Origin: Prauserella cavernicola
GTDB lineage: Bacteria > Actinomycetota > Actinomycetes > Mycobacteriales > Pseudonocardiaceae
Assembly: GCF_016595675.1 (NCBI RefSeq)
Contig: NZ_JAENJH010000003.1
Location: 682,001 to 746,000, forward strand
Direction: 5' to 3'
Length of the DNA stretch: 64,000 bases
Shown one piece after another: positions 1 through 12,379 of this stretch (the stretch's first letter is position 1; every line of letters begins with the position of its first letter). The position numbers were made by a program, and so were the translations under genes. The notes beneath the pieces are model-generated. The model had not been told where the DNA came from and searched no databases. It worked only from the letters and a program-made list of their open reading frames with translations.

Positions 1-1
1 C

Positions 2-2204
<2,203 letters not shown>

Positions 2205-2237
2205 GTCCCTTGTTTCCGGGAACAGAGGTTGATCGAA

Positions 2238-2936
2238 ATGACACACATTGGGCACGAGAAGATCACGGTTCCCGAGTCGCCGGAGGCGCTCGGTCGTACC
2301 GGGGTGCCGCCTTCCGCTCCCGCGGAGCCGACTCCCACCGGGGTGGTCGTCGGCGCGGGCGGTGACCCGCTCATCGTCGGCTTGCCGATCTTCGCGGTCG
2401 GGTCGCTCGTGCTGGGGGTGGTGTTGATCGGCGCGGTGCTGCCCGCGACCGCACTCGGCGCGGTGGTGCCCATCGTGCTGGCCGCCACGGGACTCTTCCT
2501 GGTGGTCGTCACGGTGTGGGCGGCGATGCTCGGGCAGTCCATGGTCGCCGGTATCACCGGTACGTTCGCCGGGTTCTGGCTCAGTCTCGGCGCGCTGCTG
2601 CTGGGTCTGCAGCACAACTGGTACGGGATCGCGGCCGACCAGGTCGCGGGTACCCAGGAGATCTTCTTCATCGCCTGGGGCGCGCTGTTCCTGTTCCTGC
2701 TGATCCCGTCGTTGCGGCTACCCGCCATCTACCCGGCGATCGTGCTGCTCGTGGTGGCCGCGCTCGGGTTGGCCGCCGCGTCGGCGCACACCGGCAACAC
2801 CACGGTGCTGGAGATCGCGGGCTACTTCGTTCTCGGATTCGCGTTCCTCGGCTTCTGCGCGTTCGTCAACGTCGCGCTCACGGCGTCGGGAGCGAAGAGA
2901 GCGTTCCCGCCGATCGGCAAGCCGATCATGTCCTGA
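2238..2936 (+). CDS. GPR1/FUN34/YaaH-family membrane transporter (acetate/succinate permease-like)
   Basis: About 232 residues. A hydrophilic tail of about 40 residues is followed by six hydrophobic segments. The first membrane segment starts DPLIVGLPIFAVGSLVLGV, matching the NPxPLGL-type entrance motif of the GPR1/FUN34/YaaH (SatP) family; aromatic and charged residues such as LQHNWYGI and TQEIFFIAWG lie in the middle. I chose ATG 2238 over an in-frame TTG at 2229 because the GAGG ribosome site ends at 2228, nine bases before the ATG. It lies 33 bases after the chaperonin stop, so it is likely in the same operon. Family members move acetate or similar short acids; export or uptake of an alkane or ketone oxidation product is inference. 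Confidence 0.72.
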   Translation: MTHIGHEKITVPESPEALGRTGVPPSAPAEPTPTGVVVGAGGDPLIVGLPIFAVGSLVLGVVLIGAVLPATALGAVVPIVLAATGLFLVVVTVWAAMLGQSMVAGITGTFAGFWLSLGALLLGLQHNWYGIAADQVAGTQEIFFIAWGALFLFLLIPSLRLPAIYPAIVLLVVAALGLAAASAHTGNTTVLEIAGYFVLGFAFLGFCAFVNVALTASGAKRAFPPIGKPIMS

Positions 2937-2948
2937 CAGTCGTCGACG

Positions 2949-2982
2949 AGGAGGGCCGGTGCGTGGTGGCACCGGCCCTCCT
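2949..2982 (+). terminator. Strong hairpin terminator after the ADH-chaperonin-permease operon
   Basis: A perfect 14-bp stem (AGGAGGGCCGGTGC and its complement) with a GTGGTG loop starts 12 bases after the permease stop. There is no long T tract, as is common in actinomycetes. Confidence 0.7.
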
Positions 2983-3004
2983 GACGTGCTCTAGCGTTGC
3001 GCAC

Positions 3005-3820
3005 GTGATCAGACGCGTGCGGGGACTGCTCGCGACGGCGCTGCTGGGCGCCGTCGTGGCGTGCGGGGCGCCGACGGGACAGGCCGGACAGGCGTGGCCC
3101 GAGGGTGCCCGGTTCGACTACCAGCTCGGCGCGGCCTACCCGCCCGGCGACGGTGTGGGCCTGGTGGTGCGGGACAGCACCGCCGAGCCTGCCGAGGGCG
3201 CCTACAACGTCTGTTACGTCAACGGATTCCAGTCCCAGCCGCAGGATCGGGACCTGTGGCTCGAGGACAGGCGCGACCTGGTGCTCTCCGGCGATGACGG
3301 CGAACCGGTGACCGATCCCGCGTGGCCGGACGAGCTGATCCTCGACACCTCGACCCCGGCCAAGCGCGAGCGGCTCGCCGAGTTCGCGGGCGAGGTCGTC
3401 GCCCGCTGCGCGGACTCGGGGTTCCAGGCCATCGAGGTGGACAACCTGGACTCCTACACGCGCTCGGCCGGAGCCCTCGACGTCGAGGACAACCTCGCCC
3501 TGGCAGCGGAGCTGGCCCGCATCGCACACGAGCACGGTGTCCTCATCGGACAGAAGAACGCCGCCGAGCTCGGCGAGCGGGGACGCGACGAGGCCGGGTT
3601 CGACTTCGCGGTGGCCGAGGAGTGCGTGCGCTGGGACGAGTGCTCCGCCTACACCGACGTCTACGGCCAGGCGGTGCTCGACATCGAGTACACCGACGAT
3701 CTGGAGGGCCCGTTCCGCGAGGCGTGCGAGCGGGTGCCGACGCCGCGCTCGACCATCCTGCGCGACCGCGACCTCGTGGGCCCTGACGAGCGGGGCTACA
3801 CCTACGACGCCTGCCCGTAG
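3005..3820 (+). CDS. Secreted lipoprotein, GH114 (endo-alpha-1,4-polygalactosaminidase)-like
   Basis: 271 residues from the GTG at 3005. The N-terminus VIRRVRGLLATALLGAVVACG is a lipoprotein signal peptide with lipobox VVAC. The mature part has features of the GH114/TM1410 TIM-barrel family: DYQLGAAYPPG near the start, the strand YNVCYVNGFQSQP, WPDELILDT, and the acidic FQAIEVDNLDSY segment where the family keeps its catalytic acids, followed by IGQKNAAEL and FDFAVAEECVRWDEC. Four cysteines could form two disulphides. Known members cleave galactosaminogalactan-type polymers; many homologs are uncharacterised, so the substrate is open. The gene sits alone between the terminator at 2949-2982 and a convergent regulator. 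Confidence 0.72.
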   Translation: MIRRVRGLLATALLGAVVACGAPTGQAGQAWPEGARFDYQLGAAYPPGDGVGLVVRDSTAEPAEGAYNVCYVNGFQSQPQDRDLWLEDRRDLVLSGDDGEPVTDPAWPDELILDTSTPAKRERLAEFAGEVVARCADSGFQAIEVDNLDSYTRSAGALDVEDNLALAAELARIAHEHGVLIGQKNAAELGERGRDEAGFDFAVAEECVRWDECSAYTDVYGQAVLDIEYTDDLEGPFREACERVPTPRSTILRDRDLVGPDERGYTYDACP

Positions 3821-3828
3821 GTCAGCCG

Positions 3829-4401
3829 TCAGTCCCGGTGCCGGTGGGCACGTTCGCCCTCGCGATCGAGGATGCTCAGCAGCTCCACCGGCCCGTCCAC
3901 GGCGCTGATCGCGTGCGGCAGCATCGTCGAGAACTCCGCAGCGTTGCCCTCCTGCACCAGCACCGTCCGCTCGCCGAGGTGCAGCCGCGCGGTGCCCGAC
4001 AGCACGGTGAACCATTCGCGGCCGGGGTGCACGCGCAGCTCCTCGGGGCCGGTCGGCCGGTCGGGGGTGATGCGCATCTTGGCCACCAGCACGCCGTGCG
4101 GGGCCCGCTCGCGCGAGAGCAGCCACGTCGTGACGCCCCGGGTGTGCTCGGGCTGGGGGCGAATCACCACGTCGTCGTCCTCTGCCGACTCGACGAGTGA
4201 GTCGAGTGTGGTGCCGAGCGCCTTCGCGATGGGCACCAGCTGGTCGAGGGCGATCCGGCGGTTGCCGGTCTCGATGCGGCTCAGCGTGGAGGGACTGAGG
4301 TGGCAGCGGGCGGCCAGCGAGTCCAGCGACCAGCCGCGGGCCACCCGCAGGCTGCGGATCCGGCTGCGGATCACGGCGTCCAGCGCGGCATCTTGCGTCA
4401 T
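3829..4401 (-). CDS. XRE-family regulator with C-terminal cupin domain
   Basis: 190 residues. Residues about 8-70 form a helix-turn-helix (RIRSLRVARGWSLDSLAARC, then LSPSTLSRIETGNRRIALDQL). Residues about 105-180 form a cupin barrel (VHPGREWFTVLSGTARLHLGERT, PHAISAVDGPVELLSI), the standard layout of small-molecule-sensing XRE-cupin repressors. An in-frame ATG 17 codons upstream would run into the divergent gene; MTQDAALDAV at 4401 gives the conventional length and is preferred. The start codon lies inside a perfect inverted repeat (4391-4409), which suggests autorepression and control of the divergent methyltransferase gene that starts 50 bases away. Confidence 0.82.
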   Translation of the reverse strand: MTQDAALDAVIRSRIRSLRVARGWSLDSLAARCHLSPSTLSRIETGNRRIALDQLVPIAKALGTTLDSLVESAEDDDVVIRPQPEHTRGVTTWLLSRERAPHGVLVAKMRITPDRPTGPEELRVHPGREWFTVLSGTARLHLGERTVLVQEGNAAEFSTMLPHAISAVDGPVELLSILDREGERAHRHRD

Positions 4402-4409
4402 ACGCAAGA
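4391..4409. promoter_or_regulatory. Probable XRE-cupin operator: inverted repeat centred on the start codon
   Basis: TCTTGCGT and ACGCAAGA form perfect 8-bp arms separated by only three bases, and those three bases are the regulator's own start codon (read on the minus strand). The site also lies about 42 bases upstream of the divergent methyltransferase ATG, a position that could control both genes. Confidence 0.6.
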
Positions 4410-4450
4410 GTATATGCCGATAGCGCAGGAGCGCGGTTACCGTCGAACGC

Positions 4451-5290
4451 ATGACCCAGCACGCGCACTCGCACGGACACCAGCACGCACACCACGAGGA
4501 GCACCTCGCCGACCTGCTCGACCTGGACGCGGCACTGTTGCGCGGCTACCTCGACGAGGTCACCGCGTGGCTCGAATCGCACCTGCCTGGCGAACCGAGC
4601 GCCATCGCCGACCTCGGTGCCGGGACCGGGACCGGCAGCGTGGCGCTCGCCCGCCGCTTCCCCTCGGCACACGTGAGCGCGCTCGACCGCTCGGAGCTCA
4701 TGCTCGACCGCGTCGCGACGGCCGTCCGCGAGCACGGCGTCGCCGAGCGCGTCAGTACCGTGCGCGCGGACCTCGACGACGGCCTGCCCGCGCTCGGCAC
4801 GGTGGAGCTGGCCTGGGCCTCGTCGTCGCTGCACGAGGTCGCCGACCCCGGCCGCCTGCTGCGCGACGTCCACACCGCGCTTGCTCCTGGCGGTGTGCTG
4901 GTGGTGGTGGAGATGGACGGCATCCCGCGCTTCCTGCCCGACGACCTCGGTCTCGGCACGCCCGGTCTCGAGCGGCGCTGCCACGAGGCGGTGGCGCGCG
5001 CGGGCTGGAACGCCCACCCCGACTGGCGCTCGCACCTCGAGCGCGCCGGGTTCGAGGTGACCGGGCAGCGCCGGTTCGAGCTCGCGCCCGACCCGGCTGC
5101 CGAGGGGACGGTCCGCTACGCCCACGGCTATCTGAGCCGCATCCACCGGGCCCTGGAGTCCGAACTGGACACCGACGATCTCGGGGTGCTCGACCGGCTG
5201 CTGTCCGCCGACGACCCGGAGTCGCTCGCGCACCGCACCGACCTCGAGCCGCGCACCAGCCGCACCGCCTGGGTCGCGCGTCGGAACTAG
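4451..5290 (+). CDS. Class I SAM-dependent methyltransferase with histidine-rich N-terminus
   Basis: 279 residues. The protein opens with MTQHAHSHGHQHAHHEEHL, eight histidines in 19 residues, resembling a metal-binding tail. The Rossmann methyltransferase domain follows: motif I ADLGAGTGTGSVAL (about residues 54-67), the acidic end of strand 2 ALDRSE, motif II ERVSTVRADLDDGLP, motif IV VELAWASSSLHEV and post-motif GGVLVVVEMDG. It is divergent from the XRE-cupin gene and ends in a 4-base convergent overlap with the MDR gene. The acceptor substrate is not evident. The His tail could mean nickel or zinc sensing or simply be family-specific. Confidence 0.82.
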   Translation: MTQHAHSHGHQHAHHEEHLADLLDLDAALLRGYLDEVTAWLESHLPGEPSAIADLGAGTGTGSVALARRFPSAHVSALDRSELMLDRVATAVREHGVAERVSTVRADLDDGLPALGTVELAWASSSLHEVADPGRLLRDVHTALAPGGVLVVVEMDGIPRFLPDDLGLGTPGLERRCHEAVARAGWNAHPDWRSHLERAGFEVTGQRRFELAPDPAAEGTVRYAHGYLSRIHRALESELDTDDLGVLDRLLSADDPESLAHRTDLEPRTSRTAWVARRN

Positions 5291-6219
5291 GGCGCGGTCA
5301 CCACGACCTTGCCGAACAGCTCCGGCGAGCTCAGCCTGGCGAACGCCGCCTCGGGCTCGGTCAGCGGGAACGTCGAGTCGACGAGCGGGCGCACCGGCAG
5401 CTCCGCCAGGTGGGGACGCACCGCGTCGGCCAGCCGTGCCAGCTCGGGCAGTGTCCTGCCGCGGAACGTGGTGCCGATGAGGCTGAGCCGGTTGCGGGCC
5501 AGCAGTTCCAGGTCCAATGTCGTCGTGGCGCCGCCGAGCCTGCCGATCTGCACCACGCGAGCACGCGGCGCGGCCAGCGGGAGCACGGCGGCCAGGGTGT
5601 CGCCGCCGACGTGGTCGAGCACCACGTCGAACCCGGCTCGCGTGGTGTCGCCCGGCAGCACGAGCACGTCGTCGGCGCCCGCCGCGAGCACCGCCGGGGC
5701 GCGTTCGGGCCGCCGCGTCGTGCCGGTCACCCGGCTGGCGCCGAGGTGCGCGGCGAGTCCCACCGCGAACAGCCCCACGCCGCTGGTCGCGCCCACCACG
5801 AGCACGGCGTCGCCCTCGCCGAACCCGCCCCGCGTGAGCGCGTCGTACTCGGTGAGCAGGGCGCTGGGCAGGGCCGCGGCCTCGGTCCAGGACCAGCCCG
5901 CCGGGCGTGGCAGCAGCAGGCGATGGTCGAGCGTGACGAACTCCGCGCACGTGCCGCCCGCCTGGCCCACCACGGCGTCGCCCGCCGCCCAGTCGCCCGT
6001 GGGCTCCACGACCTCGCCCGCGAACTCGAAGCCCACCCGGTCGGCGCCCACCGTCCAGCCCGCGTCGTCGGGCACGTAGCCGCCCTCGCGCATCAGCGCG
6101 TCCGCGCGATTCAGCCCGGCGGCGCGCACCCGCACCAGCACCTCACCCGGAGCCGGGACGGGCCGCGGCACCCGCGCGATCTCCCAGCGGGGTCCCGTCA
6201 CCGTCAGTACCGCGCGCAT
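5287..6219 (-). CDS. MDR-superfamily NADPH:quinone oxidoreductase-like protein
   Basis: 310 residues with the zinc-less medium-chain reductase layout: a GroES-like N-terminal half (MRAVLTVTGPRWEIARVPRP, GEVLVRVRAAGLNRADALMREGGYV) and a Rossmann half with GEGDAVLVVGATSGVGLFAV and VLDHVGGDTL. No zinc-ligand cysteine cluster is visible, which fits the quinone-oxidoreductase subgroup. NADPH is the likely cofactor, since TGTTRRPER places arginines after the second strand. It ends convergently with the methyltransferase gene with a 4-base overlap and starts 13 bases beyond the end of hutI, so it may be a downstream passenger of the hut operon. The substrate is unknown. Confidence 0.82.
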   Translation of the reverse strand: MRAVLTVTGPRWEIARVPRPVPAPGEVLVRVRAAGLNRADALMREGGYVPDDAGWTVGADRVGFEFAGEVVEPTGDWAAGDAVVGQAGGTCAEFVTLDHRLLLPRPAGWSWTEAAALPSALLTEYDALTRGGFGEGDAVLVVGATSGVGLFAVGLAAHLGASRVTGTTRRPERAPAVLAAGADDVLVLPGDTTRAGFDVVLDHVGGDTLAAVLPLAAPRARVVQIGRLGGATTTLDLELLARNRLSLIGTTFRGRTLPELARLADAVRPHLAELPVRPLVDSTFPLTEPEAAFARLSSPELFGKVVVTAP

Positions 6220-6231
6220 GGCTCCAGTGGA

Positions 6232-7389
6232 TCACACCGGGGTGACGACCTCGCGCACCAGCGGCACGCCGGGGCGGTAGGCAAGGTGCAGGTACGACGG
6301 CGCGTCGAGCAGCGCGAAGTCCGCCCGCCGTCCAGGGGCGAGCACGCCGACGTCGGGACGTCGCAAAGCCGCCGCGCCGCCCGCGGTCGCCGCCCACAGC
6401 GCCTCCGCGGGCGTGAGGCCCATGTCCCGCACGGCGAGCGCGATGCAGAACGCCATGCTGGAGGTGAACGAGCTGCCCGGGTTGCAGTCGGTGGCCAGCG
6501 CGACGGTGACCCCCGCGTCGAGCAGCCGTCGCGCGTCCGGCCACGGCGAGCGCGTCGAGAACTCCACGCCGGGCAGCAGCGTGGCCACGGTGTCGCCCGC
6601 CGCGAGCGCCTCCACGTCGTTGTCGGTGGTGTAGGTGCAGTGATCCACCGAGGCCGCGCCCAGCTCCACCGCCAGCCGGATGCCCGGCCCCGGGCCGAGC
6701 TGGCCCGCGTGCAGCCTCGGCGTGAGCCCGGCGGCCATCCCCGCCTCGAGCACGGTCCGTGCCTCGTCGACGTCGAACGCGCCCCGGTCGCAGAACACGT
6801 CCACCCAGCGGGCCAGCGGAGCGCACGCCCGCAGCATCGGCCCCGCCACCAGCTCCACGTACTCGTCGCGCCGGTCGCGGAACTCCGGCGGCACCACGTG
6901 CGCGCCCAGGAACGTCGTCTCCGGCGTGAGCGCGGACGCGACGGCCAGCGACCGCACCTCGTGCTCGACGGAGAGGCCGTAGCCGCTCTTGCACTCGAAC
7001 GTCGTGATGCCGCCGCGCAGCATCTCCCTCGCCAGCCGGGCGGCTCCGTGCGCGAGGGTCGCGTCGTCGGCCTCGCGGGTGGCGGCGACCGTCGTGGCGA
7101 TCCCGCCCGCGCCGTAGGGCGTCCCGCTCATCCGCGCGGCGAACTCGGCGGAGCGCTCGCCCGCGAACACGAGGTGCGCGTGGCTGTCGACGAACCCGGG
7201 GATCACGCTCGACCCCTCGCAGTCCACGCTCGTGTCCGCGGCGGGAGCGGAGCCGCGCTCGCCGACCCAGGAGATGGTGTCGCCCTCGACGGCCAGCGCC
7301 GCGTCCGTGACGACGCCGAGCGCGCTGCCGTCGCCCTGTGCGGGATCGTTGGTCACCAGCTCACCGATGCCGGTGTAGAGCACGCTCAT
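6232..7389 (-). CDS. hutI: Imidazolonepropionase
   Basis: 385 residues. It converts 4-imidazolone-5-propionate to N-formimidoyl-L-glutamate, the third step of histidine degradation, in the cytoplasm. An amidohydrolase fold is shown by the metal motif [13 protein letters not shown] (about residues 61-73), the substrate segment [20 protein letters not shown], the HAGQ metal histidine, the ATDCNPGSS aspartate near residue 308, and C-terminal [13 protein letters not shown]. The start is set by ATG overlapping the hutF stop (ATGA), with the conventional N-terminus [15 protein letters not shown]. It is the last gene of the hut operon. Confidence 0.95.
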   Translation of the reverse strand: MSVLYTGIGELVTNDPAQGDGSALGVVTDAALAVEGDTISWVGERGSAPAADTSVDCEGSSVIPGFVDSHAHLVFAGERSAEFAARMSGTPYGAGGIATTVAATREADDATLAHGAARLAREMLRGGITTFECKSGYGLSVEHEVRSLAVASALTPETTFLGAHVVPPEFRDRRDEYVELVAGPMLRACAPLARWVDVFCDRGAFDVDEARTVLEAGMAAGLTPRLHAGQLGPGPGIRLAVELGAASVDHCTYTTDNDVEALAAGDTVATLLPGVEFSTRSPWPDARRLLDAGVTVALATDCNPGSSFTSSMAFCIALAVRDMGLTPAEALWAATAGGAAALRRPDVGVLAPGRRADFALLDAPSYLHLAYRPGVPLVREVVTPV

Positions 7390-8735
7390 GCCTCGAGCAC
7401 CTCCCGGATCGCCGAGGCCAGCTCGCCGGCCGGATCCTCGATCGTCACGTGCCTGCGGTCGGCGACCACCGTGCGGCCACCCACCACCACGTCGGTGACA
7501 TCGGCAGCCGAGGCCGCGAACACCACGTTCTCCACGGTCGCGCCACCGCCCGCGGTGCGCACCGAAGCACGGTCGACGGCCACGAGATCGGCGCGCATCC
7601 CCGGGGCCAGCTCGCCGCCGTCGGGCCTGCCGAGCGCGCGGTGACCGTCCACTGTGGCCGAGCGGAGCAGCCGGGCGGCCGGGATGACGCCACGTTCGCG
7701 GCGTGCCAGCCGCTCGTCGAGCTCGACGGCCCTTGCCTCCTCGAGCAGGTCGATCACCGCGTGGCTGTCGGAGCCGAGACTGAACCCGCCGCGGCCGGCG
7801 AGCAGCTCGGCCGCGGGACCGATGCCGTCGCCGAGATCGCGTTCGGTGGTGGGGCAGAAGCACACGCCCGTCGCGCTGCGATCGAGCTCGCGCACGTCCT
7901 CGGCGGTGAGGTGGGTGGCGTGCACGGCGGTGGTACGCGGCCCGAGCGCACCCGCGTCGCGCAACAGCGCGGTGGGCGTGCGCCCGTGCACGGCGCGGCA
8001 CTGCTCCACCTCGGCGGTCTGCTCCGACGAGTGGACGTGCAGGGGTGCGTGGTGCCGCTCGGCCCACTCCACGACGTCGCCGAGGTGTTCGGGCGGCACC
8101 GCGCGCACCGAGTGCGCCGCCGCGCCGACGAGCACGCCGGGGTGTTCCTTCACCTGCCGGGCAAGCGCTTCCGCGCGTTCGGCCCAGCGGGCGCCGTCTC
8201 CGTCGCCGAACCTCCGTTGTGGACCGTCGGCCAGCGGTGCGCCGTCGACGCCCGCGGTCAGGTAACACGTGTCGAGCAGCGTCAGCCGCACGCCCGCGTC
8301 GGCGGCGGCCTCCACGAGCGCGAGCCCCATCGCGTTCGGGTCGGCGTAGGGGCGCCCGTCGTGGTCGTGGTGCAGGTAGTGGAACTCGCCGACCACCGTG
8401 ACGCCGGCCATCGCCATCTCGGCGTAGACGGCGCGCGCGAGCCGCAGGTAGCTGCCGGGGTCGAGTCGCCCGGCCACGGCGTACATCAGCTCGCGCCACG
8501 TCCAGAACGAGCCGCGCCCGCGTTGCGTGTGCGAGCGCAGCGCCCGGTGGAACGCGTGCGAGTGCGTGTTGGCGAGTCCGGGCAGCACGACGCCGTTCAG
8601 CCGTAGCGCGGACGGCGGCCGGGCGACTCCCGTGCGGACACTCGTGATCAGGCCGTCCTCGGCCGAGACCAGCACGCCGTCGGCGACGGTGTCCCCGCCG
8701 AGCCAGGCGTGCTCGCACCACCACTGCGCCGTCAT
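7386..8735 (-). CDS. hutF: Formimidoylglutamate deiminase
   Basis: 449 residues. It hydrolyses N-formimidoyl-L-glutamate to N-formyl-L-glutamate and ammonia, which defines the five-step histidine pathway rather than the HutG formimidase route. The amidohydrolase metal motif [16 protein letters not shown] lies near residues 50-65; [15 protein letters not shown], the histidine of HVHSSEQ, and [12 protein letters not shown] complete the site. The N-terminus [14 protein letters not shown] is typical of HutF. It overlaps both neighbours by four bases, so translation is coupled to the M20 enzyme upstream and hutI downstream. Confidence 0.94.
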   Translation of the reverse strand: MTAQWWCEHAWLGGDTVADGVLVSAEDGLITSVRTGVARPPSALRLNGVVLPGLANTHSHAFHRALRSHTQRGRGSFWTWRELMYAVAGRLDPGSYLRLARAVYAEMAMAGVTVVGEFHYLHHDHDGRPYADPNAMGLALVEAAADAGVRLTLLDTCYLTAGVDGAPLADGPQRRFGDGDGARWAERAEALARQVKEHPGVLVGAAAHSVRAVPPEHLGDVVEWAERHHAPLHVHSSEQTAEVEQCRAVHGRTPTALLRDAGALGPRTTAVHATHLTAEDVRELDRSATGVCFCPTTERDLGDGIGPAAELLAGRGGFSLGSDSHAVIDLLEEARAVELDERLARRERGVIPAARLLRSATVDGHRALGRPDGGELAPGMRADLVAVDRASVRTAGGGATVENVVFAASAADVTDVVVGGRTVVADRRHVTIEDPAGELASAIREVLEA

Positions 8736-9945
8736 CGGGTGACCCAGTCGATCAGCACCTCCGCGAGCGCCCGCGCGCCGTGCTCGCAGTCGGCCTCCTC
8801 CGCGTGCTCGGCGGGGGAGTGCGAGATGCCGGTGGGGTTGCGCACGAACAGCATCGCTGTGGGCACCAGCGCCGAGAGCACACCCGCGTCGTGGCCGGCC
8901 GCGGTGGGCAGTTCGGGCACCTCGCCGAGGATCCGGCGCAGCCGTCGTCTCGGCTCCTGGCCGAACTCGACCACGGGCGTGCGCGACTCGGAGCTCACCT
9001 CGACGGTCGCGCCCTCCTCGGCGGCGAACCGCTGAGCGTCGGAGGCCAGGCCCTCGACGAGCGCCTCCAGCGCGGGTTCGGTCGCCGCGCGCGCGTCGAG
9101 CCAGGCGTGCACGTGAGACGGGATCGCGTTGGTGCCGTTGGGTTCCACCCGCACCCTGCCGAACGTGGCGACCGCCTCGTGCAGCTCGGCGCCCGTACGC
9201 GCCGCGCGCACCGCCGAGGCGAACGCGAGCATCGGATCACGCCGGTCGGCCAGCTGTGTGGTGCCCGCGTGGTTGGCCTGCCCGGCGAAGCTGAACCGCC
9301 AGCGCCCGTGCGGCCAGATCGCCGTGCCGATCGCGAGCGGCCGGTCCAGCTCGTCCAGCGCGCGGCCCTGCTCCACGTGCAGCTCCACGAACACCCCCAC
9401 GCGATCGGCCAGCGTCGGGTCGGCGCCGAGCGCGTGCGGGTCGCGTCCCTGCCTCGTCAGCGCCTCGGCGAGCGTGACGCCGTCGTTGTCGCGCAACGCC
9501 AGCGCCCGCTCCGGCTCCAGCGTCCCGGCGGAGAGCCGGGAACCCGCGCACGCGACGCCGAAGCGCGCGCCCTCCTCGTCCGAGAACGCGACCACCGCGA
9601 CCGGAACCGAGGGCACCACCCCGCGCTGCCTGGCGACGTCCACCGCCGCGAAGCCCGAGACCACGCCGAGCGGGCCGTCGAACGCGCCGCCGTCGGGCAC
9701 CGAGTCCAGGTGCGAGCCGGTGACGAACGCGCCGCGCGGATCGCCGCTCCAGCCTGGCGGCGACCACCACGCCCACAGGTTGCCGTTGCGGTCCTCCTCG
9801 ACGTCCATCCCACGCTGCCGGGCGCAGTCGGTGAACCACTCCCGCAGCGTCAGGTCCGCGGGCGTCCAGGCGTAGCGCCGGTAGCCGCCGGTGCCGCCGT
9901 CCCTGCCGATGCCGGACAGCGACGGCCACAGCGTCGTGAACGAGC

Positions 9946-9949
<4 letters not shown>
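8732..9949 (-). CDS. M20-family amidohydrolase (allantoate amidohydrolase / N-carbamoyl-amino-acid hydrolase type) within the hut operon
   Basis: 405 residues. The metal-binding residues of the M20/hydantoinase-C group are present: [18 protein letters not shown] (H and D), [13 protein letters not shown] (EE), ELHVEQG (H), and the late histidine in [12 protein letters not shown]. The dimerisation or lid segment includes GQANHAGTT and RDPMLAF. Relatives cleave allantoate or N-carbamoyl amino acids. Here it lies between hutU and hutF with 4-base overlaps on both sides. No canonical N-formylglutamate amidohydrolase (HutG) is seen nearby. I infer it could perform that last step, N-formylglutamate to glutamate and formate; an unrelated ureido-acid role is the alternative. 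Confidence 0.85.
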
Positions 9950-11613
<1,664 letters not shown>

Positions 11614-11665
11614 GTCTCCAGCAGACCGCACGCGCTGCCCCGGCTCCACGGAACGCGGCGACATT

Positions 11666-11685
11666 GCGTCTCGGATCCGAGACGC
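11666..11685. promoter_or_regulatory. Perfect 20-bp palindrome upstream of hutU, probable operator
   Basis: GCGTCTCGGATCCGAGACGC is its own reverse complement with no spacer. It lies 53 bases upstream of the hutU start and 18 bases downstream of the end of the neighbouring oxidoreductase gene. No T tract follows on either side, so an operator for a dimeric hut regulator is more likely than a terminator. Confidence 0.65.
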
Positions 11686-11702
11686 GCCTGGATGGCGAGT
11701 GC

Positions 11703-12035
11703 TCAGCCGTTCAGTGCCACGGTGACCGTCACGCGGCCCCGGTCGTCGCGCGTGGCGACGGCGTGGCCGGCGCGGTCGACGTCGTCCAGCTCCAGTGACA
11801 GCGGGCCGCCGTCGCCGGTGAAGTTGCGCCACCACCGTTTCGCGTCGGGCAGGCGGACGGGGATCGTGACGGTGTCCTCGCGCCGCCGGAACGCGACCGG
11901 TGTGCTGAAGGTCCGGCCCGACCGCCTGCCCGTGTAGGTCACGATCGTCAGGCGTGCGCGCAGGAACCGCCCCCAGCGTGGGGACGAGCGCCTGGCCACG
12001 ACCCACCTGTTGAACGCATCGACGAAACGCCGCAC
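11703..12035 (-). CDS. Small deazaflavin (F420)-dependent nitroreductase-family protein
   Basis: 110 residues from a GTG with an excellent GGAGG ribosome site (GAGGAGGTCCG before GTG). The fold is the split beta-barrel of the DUF385/Ddn family: [22 protein letters not shown] (the T-GRRSG turn contacts the cofactor phosphate in relatives), then [23 protein letters not shown] and a final VTVTVALNG strand. It is shorter than the usual 130-150 residues, so it may be a minimal member. Family members bind F420 or other flavins; the substrate is unknown. It is the same strand as hut but separated from hutU by the palindrome, so it is probably independent. Confidence 0.7.
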   Translation of the reverse strand: MRRFVDAFNRWVVARRSSPRWGRFLRARLTIVTYTGRRSGRTFSTPVAFRRREDTVTIPVRLPDAKRWWRNFTGDGGPLSLELDDVDRAGHAVATRDDRGRVTVTVALNG

Positions 12036-12136
12036 CGGACCTCCTCGGTTCCCTGTCACCGTGCCGACGCTAGCCGCGCGGGGCATCTGTTCGGCCGGAA
12101 GTGAGAGCGATGAGTGCCGAGGTGTCTCGCCTGCAC

Positions 12137-12268
12137 CTAACGCGAGGCGGGGCCTTTGGGTTTGTGGTCGCGCGGCTTCTTGCGGGGCGGATCGCCGTCG
12201 CTCGCGCGCGCCGGTCCGGTGATGAGCGAGGTCCAACGGGTGAGCACGGACAGCAGAGTTCGGATCAT
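12137..12268 (-). CDS. Short basic protein, 43 residues, unrecognised
   Basis: Reads MIRTLLSVLTRWTSLITGPA, then a charged proline-rich tail with RKKPRDHKPKGP, and ends in TAG. An AAGGACGGAG ribosome site lies just before the ATG. The amphipathic first 18 residues followed by a basic tail suggest a small membrane-associated or nucleic-acid-binding peptide. It sits in an otherwise empty interval between the deazaflavin oxidoreductase and the PQ-rich membrane protein, on the same strand as both. The ribosome site and codon bias argue for a real gene, but I recognise no family. Confidence 0.4.
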   Translation of the reverse strand: MIRTLLSVLTRWTSLITGPARASDGDPPRKKPRDHKPKGPASR

Positions 12269-12379
12269 GCTCCGTCCTTCCGCTCGGCGGGTGCCGGAAA
12301 CGTCGCACATTCCGAGCCGGCCAGGACCGTCGGCGAGCGATTGATGCGTCCCCGTTACCGAGCGGGCCCCCCTCGCGGG

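Noticed and set aside
2822-5950. A very long open frame on the minus strand (1042 codons)
   Set aside because: It is an artefact of high-GC codon bias opposite real genes; it is full of arginine, alanine and glycine runs and crosses several well-supported genes on both strands.
4300-7644. A 1114-codon open frame on the plus strand opposite hutI and the MDR gene
   Set aside because: Low-complexity Arg/His/Ala composition with no domain; the genes on the minus strand are certain.
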